Below are positions 19,084-27,684 of a stretch of 64,000 nucleotides of DNA, piece after piece. A program made the position numbers and the translations under genes. The stretch comes from Candidatus Nanopelagicales bacterium. Its GTDB lineage: Bacteria; Actinomycetota; Actinomycetes; S36-B12; GCA-2699445. How positions within the stretch are numbered: the first letter of the stretch is position 1; every line of letters begins with the position of its first letter. Under the pieces are notes generated by a model. It saw nothing but the letters and a program-made list of their open reading frames with translations. It did not search any database and had not been told where the DNA came from. The stretch spans positions 186,001 to 250,000 of the forward strand of contig JBAOHO010000012.1 in assembly GCA_037045355.1 (NCBI GenBank), read 5' to 3'.

Positions 19084-20601
19084 TCACGACAGACCCACTC
19101 GCGCGAGCATGGACCGAAGTTCGCGCACCCCCGCCTTCAGGACGAGGTCCTGCCCCGTCGCCGTGCGATGGGCAGTGCCGGCCGTCATCGGAACCCGGAC
19201 GTCAGGGTGCACTCCGCCGCGCCCGTAGTGGGCATCGATTTGCACGACCCGGTCCTTGGCCAGCGACTGCCCGAAAGGCCAGTGGATCTCGTACCCGCCT
19301 GGCATCAGAGCGGCGTCTCCGGCCATTCCGAAAGACCCGTTGGTCTCGGTGAAACCGACGATTCGGCCTTGCGGCAGTCGTTTGATCCCCATCGCGACGC
19401 CCTCGCCGGAACTGATGCAGCCGTTGTTGACCAATCCCACGACGGGACCGGTGAACCGGGGTCCGTCGGGTTGGATCCACAGTCCGCGCCCCGGCCATCG
19501 GTACTCACCGGTCGTGTCGTCGACCCGCCAGATCTCGAATCGGCCAGTTCCCGGCACCAGGTAGTTCTGATACTCGTAGAACGACCGCTTCGGGTAGAAC
19601 GACGACATGAAGTCGGCGACCATCTGATCGGACCCACCCGAGTTGGCCCGCACATCGATGATCAGACCACTGGCGCCGTCGGCCTTCAGGTCGCGGATCG
19701 CTCGTCGAAAGAGCGTGAGCGTCGGGGTGTGGTCGCCGGGCAACTCCGCCGGCAGGTCGATCTCCGCGTACACGCGGATGTACCCCACACCACCGGCCAG
19801 CATCCGATGATCGATCATCCGCTCCGGCCAGCCGCTGTTGATGACGGACGCCATGGACGTGCGCTCCAAGGTGAGCAGGTCGTCATCTGCGGCTGTCAGG
19901 ACTCGTTGCCGGGAGCGCTCATCCCCGGAATTCCGAAACGTCACAGTACGCTGCGCCCCGATCGGCGCCCGGACGAGGAAGCGCAGCTTCTCATACTCGA
20001 CCCGGCCGTCGGTCGGCATGTTCGGTGACAACGCGGTGCTGGTCCGACGCAGCGCCCGGTCCACGCGCTGGTTCCGCCAACGCAGGATTCGTGCCTTGGC
20101 CCGGATGCCGGCCCGCCACGCCGCCCCGCCGGGCTGCACCCAATCGACAACGATTGAACCGCTGTCGATCCGCATGACGGTCATCCCGAATCCACCCCCG
20201 GCCAGGGCCTCGGTCACGGCCGGATTCTCGGGCTTCATGCTGACGTGGCCATCACGGAACTCGTGCAGGTACCGCCTCAGGGTGAGGTAGTAGGCCTGCT
20301 CGTCGCCCCTCGCCTCTGCGCGGGCGATCAGCGGCGCATAGCGGGCGCGCAGTGCTTCCCAGTCGATGTCCTTCCATTGTGTGAAGGCGTACTCCGCCTC
20401 CATCTTGCGCTGGAGTTCCGCAAAAGCGTCGCTGGCAGTGAGCGCGCTGAAGTCCTCGGGGGCTGGCGGCACGTAGGGAGACGCGACTGCGTCAGAGGGT
20501 GATTCCGTGGGGCGGGCGAGGGAGGTGGCGGTGCTTCCCCCGGCGAGCGACACGACCGACGCGGTGACCAGGGCGAAGGCCCTCAGGTAACGACTCCTCA
20601 T
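19084..20601 (-). CDS. Secreted S41-family (tail-specific-like) serine peptidase
   Basis: 505-residue exported protease. ATG 20601 gives a clear signal peptide (MRSRYLRAFALVTASVVSLAGGS). A helical domain with VQPGGAAWRAGIRAKARIL, a PDZ-like peptide-binding segment, is followed by the S41 core: VGYIRVYAEIDLP, GLIIDVRANSGGSDQMVADF, and VGLVNNGCISSGEGVAMG, which holds the likely catalytic Ser, then GRIVGFTETNGSFG. The end (HYGRGGVHPDVRVPMT) fits the family. Probably degrades proteins outside the membrane. It is divergent from oleA with a 342-base spacer; no functional link is evident. Confidence 0.88.
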   Translation of the reverse strand: MRSRYLRAFALVTASVVSLAGGSTATSLARPTESPSDAVASPYVPPAPEDFSALTASDAFAELQRKMEAEYAFTQWKDIDWEALRARYAPLIARAEARGDEQAYYLTLRRYLHEFRDGHVSMKPENPAVTEALAGGGFGMTVMRIDSGSIVVDWVQPGGAAWRAGIRAKARILRWRNQRVDRALRRTSTALSPNMPTDGRVEYEKLRFLVRAPIGAQRTVTFRNSGDERSRQRVLTAADDDLLTLERTSMASVINSGWPERMIDHRMLAGGVGYIRVYAEIDLPAELPGDHTPTLTLFRRAIRDLKADGASGLIIDVRANSGGSDQMVADFMSSFYPKRSFYEYQNYLVPGTGRFEIWRVDDTTGEYRWPGRGLWIQPDGPRFTGPVVGLVNNGCISSGEGVAMGIKRLPQGRIVGFTETNGSFGMAGDAALMPGGYEIHWPFGQSLAKDRVVQIDAHYGRGGVHPDVRVPMTAGTAHRTATGQDLVLKAGVRELRSMLARVGLS

Positions 20602-20943
20602 GTCCCCAGCATCCGCCGAAGGCCGAACCGGGGCCAGGGTCGCAGGTCCCTGCTCTGCGCTGGGCACTCTTCTGCGCGCGTGCGCGCGCCTGGGTCGAAG
20701 GCCGTGGGGATGTCTCTCCGTGTTGCCGGTCGCGGTGTGACCAGTCGGGGTAGGACCCCTCGCCCGTGTGGCTTGGTTGCTGACCGGTTCGCGAGCGTGC
20801 TTCCGGACCCACGGCGGCGGGCCGTCGCAGGCGCTCCATCGCGGAGAGGTGGCTACCAGATACCCGTGCGACACTGGACGAGCCGGTCCACTCGTACTCG
20901 ACTGTCCGGGCCCGCATCGTTGTCGCAGCTGCAAGGAACGCGC
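20602..20943. other. Gene-free divergent spacer between S41 peptidase and oleA
   Basis: 342 bases without a supportable gene; coding potential in all frames is broken. It includes a 17-base alternating purine-pyrimidine run at 20673-20689 (TGCGCGCGTGCGCGCGC), which is self-complementary apart from the centre. The promoter of the ole operon must lie here. I see no convincing -35/-10 pair; the ribosome binding site AAGGA lies six bases before the oleA ATG. Confidence 0.6.
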
Positions 20944-22005
20944 ATGACCTCCACCCCGACTCCACCACCAGCCGTGTCAGAACCGCCCGGAAACGTCAAC
21001 TTCCGGTACTCCAACACGGCGATCCTGTCGGTGACAGCCGTCGAGGCGCCCATCGTGGCCACTTCCGCGTCATTCGACGAACGACTGGCCGAAACCTACG
21101 AACGCACTGGCTTCCGAGCCGGGATGCTCTCCACGGTCGCCGGTATCGAGGAGCGGCGGTGGTGGCCCGAGGACGTCAGCTTCGTCGACGCGGCAGTGAT
21201 GGCCGGAGCGAAGGCAATCGCCGAGTCCGGGATCGACCCCAGTCGGATCGCGATGTTGATCGACACGTCGGTGTGCCGTGACCACCTCGAGCCCAGTGCC
21301 GCAGTGGAGGTCCACCACCAGTTGGGGCTGGCCTCGTCGTGTCTGAACTTCGACCTGTCCAACGCATGTCTCGGGTTCGTCAACGCGATGCAACTCGCCG
21401 GCACCATGATCGATGCGGGTCAGGTCGAGTACGTGCTCGTCGTCGATGGGGAGGGCAGCCGCTACACCCAGGAGATCACCTTGGAACGGCTCGCATCACC
21501 TGAGGCCACACTGACGGACATCTGGGAGCGCTTCGCCTCGCTCACGCTGGGCTCGGGCGGCACCGCGATGGTCTTGGGCCCCGCGGACCGGCATCCGGAG
21601 GGGCACCGGGTCCTTGCCGGTGTCACCCGCGCCGCCACCGAACACTTCGACCTGTGCGTGGGCACCTTGGACGACATGCGTACCGATCACAAGGCACTGT
21701 TCACCGCCGGATTGGAACTATCGACCGCTCTGTGGGACGAGGCGAAACAGTCCTATGACTGGACCGACATGGACCGCTATGTCTCGCACCAGATCTCCAA
21801 GGTGCACACGGCGGCGATCACTGAAGCGTTGGGCATCGATCCGGAGAAGGCCCCCAGCACGTTCCGGCTGCATGGGAACATCGGTCCCGCATCTGTGCCG
21901 TACACGTTGGCCCTGGAGTCGCAGTCCCTCACTCCGGGCGACCGGGTGCTGCTGATGGGCATCGGATCCGGGATCAACGCGACCGCCCTCGAGATCGAGT
22001 GGTGA
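20944..22005 (+). CDS. oleA: OleA: thiolase-superfamily acyl-CoA condensing enzyme (olefin biosynthesis)
   Basis: Joins two fatty acyl-CoAs head to head by non-decarboxylative Claisen condensation to a beta-keto acid, the first step of long-chain olefin formation. 353 residues; start ATG 20944 after AAGGA. The KAS III-like fold shows nucleophile Cys142 in FDLSNACLGF, His282 in YVSHQISKVH and Asn312 in HGNIGPASVP. Glu116 in CRDHLEPSAA corresponds to the glutamate that distinguishes OleA from FabH. The stop overlaps the next GTG (GTGA). First gene of the operon oleA-oleBC-oleD. A FabH role is unlikely given the neighbours. Confidence 0.93.
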   Translation: MTSTPTPPPAVSEPPGNVNFRYSNTAILSVTAVEAPIVATSASFDERLAETYERTGFRAGMLSTVAGIEERRWWPEDVSFVDAAVMAGAKAIAESGIDPSRIAMLIDTSVCRDHLEPSAAVEVHHQLGLASSCLNFDLSNACLGFVNAMQLAGTMIDAGQVEYVLVVDGEGSRYTQEITLERLASPEATLTDIWERFASLTLGSGGTAMVLGPADRHPEGHRVLAGVTRAATEHFDLCVGTLDDMRTDHKALFTAGLELSTALWDEAKQSYDWTDMDRYVSHQISKVHTAAITEALGIDPEKAPSTFRLHGNIGPASVPYTLALESQSLTPGDRVLLMGIGSGINATALEIEW

Positions 22006-24672
22006 CAGCGTCCCTTGAGCCCGGATCGATCCCGGCGTCCCTGCCGTCACCCGGCCTGACTGGGCTGGACCCCAGTTGGTCTCGGCTGATCGATGTGGTC
22101 GATGCCGACGGGGTGACCCGACGGTTCCATGTGCTCGACAGCGGACCCGAATCCGGTGCCATCGGGACGGTGTTGTGCGTTCACGGCAACCCGACCTGGT
22201 CCTACTTGTGGCGCCGACTCGTCGCCGAGCCCCCGGCCGGTTGGCGGGTCGTGGCCGTCGACCAACTCGGGATGGGCTGGTCCGAGCGGATCGGTGAGGT
22301 TCGGCGCCTAGCCCAACGCATCGAAGACCTCGACCGGCTGACCCAGGCCTTGGGCATCGGCGGCCCCGTCGTCACCGTTGCGCATGACTGGGGCGGACCG
22401 GTGTCCTTGGGGTGGGCGCTGTCCCACCGCGACCAGTTGGCCGGGGTTGTTCTGACGAACACCGCGGTGCATCAGCCTTCCGGGTCTCCGGCCCCCACTT
22501 TGATCCGCATGGCCCGAACCCCCGCGATGCTGGCGACGGTGTGCCGGAGCACACCGACATTCGTGCGGGGGACCACTGCGCTATCGCGACCCCGCCCGCC
22601 GCGCGACGTCCGCGCCGCCTTCGCTGCCCCCTACGCAACCGCGACCCGCCGTCAAGCGGTGGCGGATTTCGTGGCCGACATCCCTTTGGAAGACGATCAC
22701 CCCTCGATGTCGACGCTCAACAGCCTGGCCCACGGCGTCACAGCGCTGGACGTCCCAGTGCTGCTGGCCTGGGGACCTGCGGATCCCGTGTTCTCCGATC
22801 TGTATCTGAAGGACCTGCTGCAACGGATCCCCCACGCGGATGTCCACCGCTACGAGGGAGCCTCGCATCTGGTCACGGAAGACGCCCCAGCGGCCATCGA
22901 TGACATCCGGCGCTGGATCGAACGTCGTGACCTCGCCACCGGACCCGCTCCCTCCCATGCCCTCGTCACCGACTCGTCCTCCGCCCATCCCACCGACAGC
23001 CCCACCGACGGCGGGAGCGTTACGAGCACCGTGGATCCGGATTCTCCACCCGCGCAGGGGCAGCGGGGAGGATTCGTCGGCTCCGCCATCCCTCAGCGGG
23101 CCACCGATCCCATGACCGCGCATCGCCCCGCAGTCGTGGAACTCGGCGGTCGCCGGCACGGCGTCACGTGGCGGGAGTTGGACCAGGTGGTCCGCGATCT
23201 GGCAGCAGGACTCGCGAGCTCCGGAGTCCGCCGCGGCGACCGGGTCGCCCTGTTGATCCCCCCCGGCGCCGACCTGACGGCAGCCGTCTATGCGTGCTGG
23301 CGCATCGGCGCGGTGATCGTCGTGGCCGACGCCGGGCTCGGCGCTCGAGGGCTGGCCCGGGCGCTGCGGGGCGCCTGGCCCCAACACGTGATCGCCGTAC
23401 CGCGGGGCCTCGCGCTGGTTCGAGCCCTGCGTGTGGGTGGCCGCCGTTTTGTCGCCGGTCCGACGACCCCTCGACGCACCCGAGCCCTCGGCGCCACAGC
23501 CTCGTTGGCCGAGGTCGGCTCGGTCTGGCCGGGGCGTGCCATTACCGGACCCGCCGGAACCTGACGACGAGGCTGCGGTGGTGTTCACCTCTGGGGCCAC
23601 CGGACCCGCCAAGGGGGTCTGCTATCGCCATCGGCAAGTGGCCGCCAACGTCGCTGCCCTGGTCGACCTGTACTCCATCACGCCTGCGGACAGTCTCGTC
23701 GCGGCATTCGCACCGTTCGCGCTCTACGGTCCCGCCCTGGGGATCGCGTCGGCAGTACCCGATATGGATGTCACCCAGCCTGCGACCTTGACTGCCGTCG
23801 GCCTGGCCGATGCGGTCTCCGCTGTCGCCGCGACTGTTGTCTGGGCGTCGCCCGCCTCCCTGCGCAACGTCGAGGCCACGCAGTCGGACCTGTCGCCCGA
23901 CCAACGCAGTGCTCTGGCGAATGTCCGACTGGTGATGAGCGCGGGAGCGCCGGTTCCGCAGTCCTTACTGCGCAATCTCCAAACCGTGCTCCCGAACGCG
24001 GAGCCCCACACCCCCTATGGAATGACCGAGGTCCTGCCGGTCACCGACATCAGCCTCGCCGACCGGGAGTTGGCGGGGGTCGGTGACGGCGTCTGCGTCG
24101 GGCGTCCGATCGCCGGGGCTCGACTCCGGATCAGCCCACTCGATGAGCTGGGACGAGCGACCGGGGAACCGACTACTGCCCCTGACCTCACTGGCGAGAT
24201 CCTGGTCTCCGCTCCCTGGGCCAAGGACCGCTACGACCGGCTGTGGGCCACGGAGTCGGCGAGCTCGGCCAACCCCGGCTGGCACCGAACCGGGGACGTC
24301 GGGCACCTGGACGCCGAGGGCAGGCTGTGGGTCGAGGGTCGACTGGTCCATGTCGTCTCGACGGCCGATGGTCCGATCACCCCGGTCGGGATCGAGCAGC
24401 GGGTGGAGCAGTTGCCCGACGTCACGTCTGCAGCGTGCGTGGGTGTTGGTCCGACCGGCGCCCAGGTGGTGGCGATCGTGGTGGTTCCCGCATCGGGCGG
24501 GTCAAGTGGGCAGGCTCTCGCTGATCCCGTCCTGGCAGCGCAGGTGCGCTCCGTCGCAGGCGTCGAGGTGGCGGCCGTGCTGGTTCGGCCGGACCTGCCG
24601 GTGGATATCCGACACAACTCCAAGATCGACCGCGCCGCCGTCAGCCGGTGGGCGGCAGACGTCCTGTCGTAG
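22002..24672 (+). CDS. oleBC: OleBC fusion: beta-lactone decarboxylase (OleB) plus beta-lactone synthetase (OleC), +1 frameshift in OleC
   Basis: Residues 1-310 are OleB, a haloalkane-dehalogenase-like alpha/beta hydrolase: oxyanion VHGNPTWSYLW, nucleophile Asp130 (AHDWGG), catalytic His290 (GASHLVTED). It converts a cis-beta-lactone to cis-olefin and CO2. A Ser/Pro-rich linker of about 60 residues leads to OleC, an ANL-family enzyme that forms the beta-lactone from the beta-hydroxy acid with ATP: ELDQVVRDLAAGLASSG, P-loop VFTSGATGPAKGV, PYGMTE, HRTGDVGHLD, and the final Lys in HNSKIDR. The frame shifts +1 at about 23530-23536 in a GGGG run, just before PLPDPPEPDDEAAVVF. As presented it is split into 22002-23564 and a second frame to 24672. 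OleB-OleC fusions are known in Actinomycetota. Confidence 0.9.
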
Positions 24673-24680
24673 GGATCGAC

Positions 24681-25664
24681 ATGCGGGTATTGGTGACCGG
24701 GGCATCGGGACTGCTCGGTGCGGAAGTGGCCCGGCGACTGGATCGACGCGGTGATGACGTGACCGTCATGCAGCGCCGCCCCAGCGATCTCGGCCTGCGG
24801 GAGCGTCTGGGCGACGTCAGCGATGCGGCGGCCGTCCGCGCCGCGGTCTCAGGACAAGACGCCGTTGTGCATCTGGCCGCGAAGGTTCATGTCGTGGGGG
24901 CCTGGAGCGACTACTTCGCGGCGAATGTCGTGGGGACGACGAATGTGGTGACAAGCGCCCGGCAGGCGGGTGTTTCGTGTCTGGTCCAGGTCTCGTCGCC
25001 ATCGGTGGCACACAGCGGATCATCGCTCGTCGGTGAACCCGCCGCCCCTGCCGACCCGGACCACGCGCGGGGACCCTACAGCCGCAGCAAAGCGCTCGCG
25101 GAACGGGTCGCCTTGGGCGCCGCCGGTGACTCCTTGGCGGTGGTCGCGGTTCGGCCGCACCTGGTGTGGGGGCCCGGCGACACGCAACTTGTCGAACGTA
25201 TCGTGGCCCGGGCGCGCGCCGGTCGGCTGACCGTGGTCGGCCGGGGAACCGCCCTGATCGACACCACCTACCTTGACAACGCGGCCGAGGCGATCGTCGC
25301 CGCGCTGGACCGCGCTCCGCAAGCGTCGGGACAGGCGTTCGTGATCTCCAACGGAGAACCGCGGCCCGTGCAGGAGATCCTGACCTCGCTGTGCCGAGCT
25401 GCCGGCGTGCCCGCACCTCGACGCCACGTCCCGTACCGGTTGGCGTGGACGGTGGGAGCAGCAGTCGACACCTGGTGGCGGATCCGGGATCGCCAGGACG
25501 ATCCGCCGATCACTCGGTTCCTCGCCGAACAGCTCGCGACCGCGCACTGGTTCGACCAGCGACAAACCCGTGAGGTCCTTCAGTGGACGCCCGAGGTCGG
25601 TCTGGATGAGGGCTTCGAGCGGCTGGCTGCCTGGTTCCGCGACGGAATGTCTCGCGCGGACTGA
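24681..25664 (+). CDS. oleD: OleD: NAD(P)H-dependent 2-alkyl-3-ketoalkanoate reductase
   Basis: Extended short-chain dehydrogenase that reduces the OleA beta-keto acid to the beta-hydroxy acid used by OleC. 327 residues, ATG 24681, eight bases after the oleBC stop. Rossmann motif MRVLVTGASGLLGAEVARRL, VVHLAAKVHVVG, catalytic SSPSVAHSG and YSRSKALAERV (Tyr-X3-Lys), VRPHLVWGPGD, and a C-terminal substrate-binding part with VPYRLAWTVGAAVDTWWRI. The combination with OleA, OleB and OleC fixes the assignment; alone it would only be an NAD-dependent epimerase/dehydratase. Last gene of the operon; converges with the VanX-like gene. Confidence 0.91.
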   Translation: MRVLVTGASGLLGAEVARRLDRRGDDVTVMQRRPSDLGLRERLGDVSDAAAVRAAVSGQDAVVHLAAKVHVVGAWSDYFAANVVGTTNVVTSARQAGVSCLVQVSSPSVAHSGSSLVGEPAAPADPDHARGPYSRSKALAERVALGAAGDSLAVVAVRPHLVWGPGDTQLVERIVARARAGRLTVVGRGTALIDTTYLDNAAEAIVAALDRAPQASGQAFVISNGEPRPVQEILTSLCRAAGVPAPRRHVPYRLAWTVGAAVDTWWRIRDRQDDPPITRFLAEQLATAHWFDQRQTREVLQWTPEVGLDEGFERLAAWFRDGMSRAD

Positions 25665-25682
25665 TCCTATCTGGATGCCCCC

Positions 25683-26561
25683 TCAGCGGCCGTGCGTGAT
25701 CGGGGCGTCGAAATACGTGTCCGGGTAGGGCTCGTTCGCCAGCGTGTAGTGCCACCATTCCTTGTCGTAGTTCGTGAAACCGGCTCGCCGCAACTGCCTG
25801 ACCAGCAAAGCCCGGTTGGCTGCTTGCCTGGCGGTGATGCCTGGGTTGGCAGTGTTCGCGAGCGGATCGAAGCAATCGAAGCCGGTCCCCATGTCGATGG
25901 AAGTGTCGGGGAACCGCGGCGGCAGCGATGACGTGCACGCGACCTGGGGGTCGCCGACCCGCCACTTCGGGCTGACCCCCTTGCCGAGTGGCACCAAGGT
26001 GACGTCGAAGGTCGAACCGCGACTGTGCCCGCTGCGTTCGGCGATGTATCCCTCGGGGAAGAGCACCGACTTGTCCAGGTCCGGGTAGAACTCGGCCTTG
26101 GTGGTGGTGTCATCCGGACGGTGCGACCACGACACGAAGTCGTCGACCGCGCGCTGCGGTCGGAAGCAGTCGTAGAACTTCAGCGTGTATCCGGCGCGCT
26201 TGACACGGCGCTGCACCGGTACCAACGCCTCGGCCGCCGCGCGCGTGAGCCAGCACTCGGGCGCTCGGTACCCGGTGATCGGTCGGCCGACGAAGTTGTG
26301 CTCACCCGCGTACCGGATCTCGTATTCGGCGTCCGGGATCAGGTCACGGACCCGGACGAAGTTGTTCGGCATGCCTTCGACGGGGTCGGCGGTGTCGCTT
26401 GGGTCGGTGGTGTCGGTGGTGTCGGTGGGGTCGGTGGTGCTGGTGGCGGAGTCCGAGGGTGCGGCCACCGTTGGAGTCGTTGTGGCTGCCGGCGGTGCTT
26501 CACTGGGCGCGGAACATGCGCCGAGAGCCAGAACCAGTGCGCCGACCCCCCACCACCGCAC
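25683..26561 (-). CDS. VanX-like D-alanyl-D-alanine dipeptidase lipoprotein (peptidase M15D)
   Basis: Predicted zinc D-Ala-D-Ala dipeptidase exported as a lipoprotein. GTG 26561 gives a short signal WWGVGALVLALGAC with the lipobox Cys; the frame stays open to 26768, but that extension holds only the 21-bp DNA repeat (LVRTDSD twice) and looks untranslated. A Thr/Asp-rich linker (TDTTDTTDPSDTADP) is encoded by a 9-bp repeat. Core: FYDCFRPQRAVDDF, zinc motif ERSGHSRGSTFDVTLV (His-X6-Asp) and DKEWWHYTL with catalytic Glu and third ligand His. It probably trims cell-wall peptides; vancomycin resistance is not implied, as vanHA-like genes are absent. Confidence 0.87.
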   Translation of the reverse strand: MRWWGVGALVLALGACSAPSEAPPAATTTPTVAAPSDSATSTTDPTDTTDTTDPSDTADPVEGMPNNFVRVRDLIPDAEYEIRYAGEHNFVGRPITGYRAPECWLTRAAAEALVPVQRRVKRAGYTLKFYDCFRPQRAVDDFVSWSHRPDDTTTKAEFYPDLDKSVLFPEGYIAERSGHSRGSTFDVTLVPLGKGVSPKWRVGDPQVACTSSLPPRFPDTSIDMGTGFDCFDPLANTANPGITARQAANRALLVRQLRRAGFTNYDKEWWHYTLANEPYPDTYFDAPITHGR

Positions 26562-26916
26562 TGGGCCGACTCGCCGCGGCAGCCGTTTGGGGTTCGATAT
26601 TCGCGGGTCCGAGTTCGTGGCAGGAGATCCCCGGTCCCAGTTGGGCGGTGCGGGGGCTGGCCGTTCGGGGGTTCGTGGGCGGCGCTCTCGCCCGTCGGAG
26701 TCTGTTCTCACAAGATCGGAGTCTGTTCTCACAAGATAAGTGTGGCGCTGCCCGCTGGCAGTACACACGCCCTGTGCCGGTCTCGCCTGTGCCGGTCTCG
26801 CCCCGGCATCGGCTGGCTCCGTCTTGGTCCGGCCGGTCTCGACCGGCTCCTCTCAGGGTGTCCCCTTCCGCCGCCCGCGGCGTGCCGGTTACCTCCGATC
26901 GCGGGACCATGAGGAC
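26562..26916. other. Gene-free divergent spacer with two short tandem repeats
   Basis: 355 bases between the VanX-like gene and the nitroreductase gene. It holds an exact 21-bp duplication at 26696-26716 and 26717-26737 (core GGAGTCTGTTCTCACAAG) and a 15-bp duplication at 26772-26786 and 26787-26801 (CTGTGCCGGTCTCGC). No supportable gene; promoters of both neighbours must be here, but none stands out. Confidence 0.6.
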
Positions 26917-27639
26917 ATGAGTCGTTCCCCCGCTGCCCGCCAGTTCAGCCAGTTGGTCAGGAGCCGACGCAGCGTCCGGGACTTCCTGCCCGACCCCGTC
27001 CCCGACGACGTCTTGGCGCAGGTTCTCGACGATGCCCAGTGGGCGCCCAGTTGGTCGAACACCCAGCCCTACCGGCTTGCGGTAGCGACGGGTTCCCGTC
27101 GGGATCACCTCGAACACGAACTATGCGCTCGGTACGACCGAGCCAGCGCCGCGCGTCGCGGCGGTCCTCTCGACAAGCTCCGCTTGCTGGTGTCTCGCGA
27201 GGGTCTGCCCGACGGTGACTTCGACACGAACCTCACGTATCCGGAGGACCTGCAGCCGTACCGCCGTCATACGGGATTCGGACTGTACAGCGTGCTGGGG
27301 ATCGAGAGGCACGATCATGAGGCCCGGGACCGTCAGATGCGCCGCAACTTCGAGTTCTTCGGGGCGCCTGTCGTCATCTTCGTCTTCGTGCATGAGGGGC
27401 TCAAGGAGTTCTCGGTGCTGGACGCCGGCATCTACCTGCAGACCCTCATGCTGTCGGCGCACGCCAACGGCCTGGCGACCTGTGCGCAAGGTGCTCTCGC
27501 TACGTGGCCCGGACCGGTGCGGCGCGCCTTCGATCTGCCTGATCGGTACAAGCTCATCTGTGGGGTGTCCCTGGGCTATGCCTCGCCTCATCCGGTCAAC
27601 GAGTTCAACCCCGGTCGCCGGGAGGTTCCCCGCGGGTGA
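26917..27639 (+). CDS. Nitroreductase-family FMN oxidoreductase
   Basis: Flavin-dependent NAD(P)H oxidoreductase of the nitroreductase fold, 240 residues. ATG 26917 preceded by GAGGAC. The N-terminal signature SRRSVRDFLPDPVPDDVLAQ and AQWAPSWSNTQPYRLAV bind FMN phosphate and dimerise; the later GLATCAQGALATWPGPVRRAF and GVSLGYASPHPVNEF are typical of the C-terminal half. Substrate unknown; members reduce nitro groups, quinones or enones. No co-directional partner with an obvious link; the DUF222 gene begins 45 bases later. Confidence 0.9.
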   Translation: MSRSPAARQFSQLVRSRRSVRDFLPDPVPDDVLAQVLDDAQWAPSWSNTQPYRLAVATGSRRDHLEHELCARYDRASAARRGGPLDKLRLLVSREGLPDGDFDTNLTYPEDLQPYRRHTGFGLYSVLGIERHDHEARDRQMRRNFEFFGAPVVIFVFVHEGLKEFSVLDAGIYLQTLMLSAHANGLATCAQGALATWPGPVRRAFDLPDRYKLICGVSLGYASPHPVNEFNPGRREVPRG

Positions 27640-27684
27640 GGGCGCGGCTGAACTGTGTGTCGGACCACTGTGATCACATGAGTC

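Noticed and set aside
20673..20689. Alternating GC run as a regulatory Z-DNA element
   Set aside because: Such runs are expected by chance in sequence of this GC content, and nothing else supports a function.
25683..26561. Vancomycin resistance operon
   Set aside because: Only a VanX-like dipeptidase is present; VanH, VanA/B ligase and VanRS-like genes are absent.
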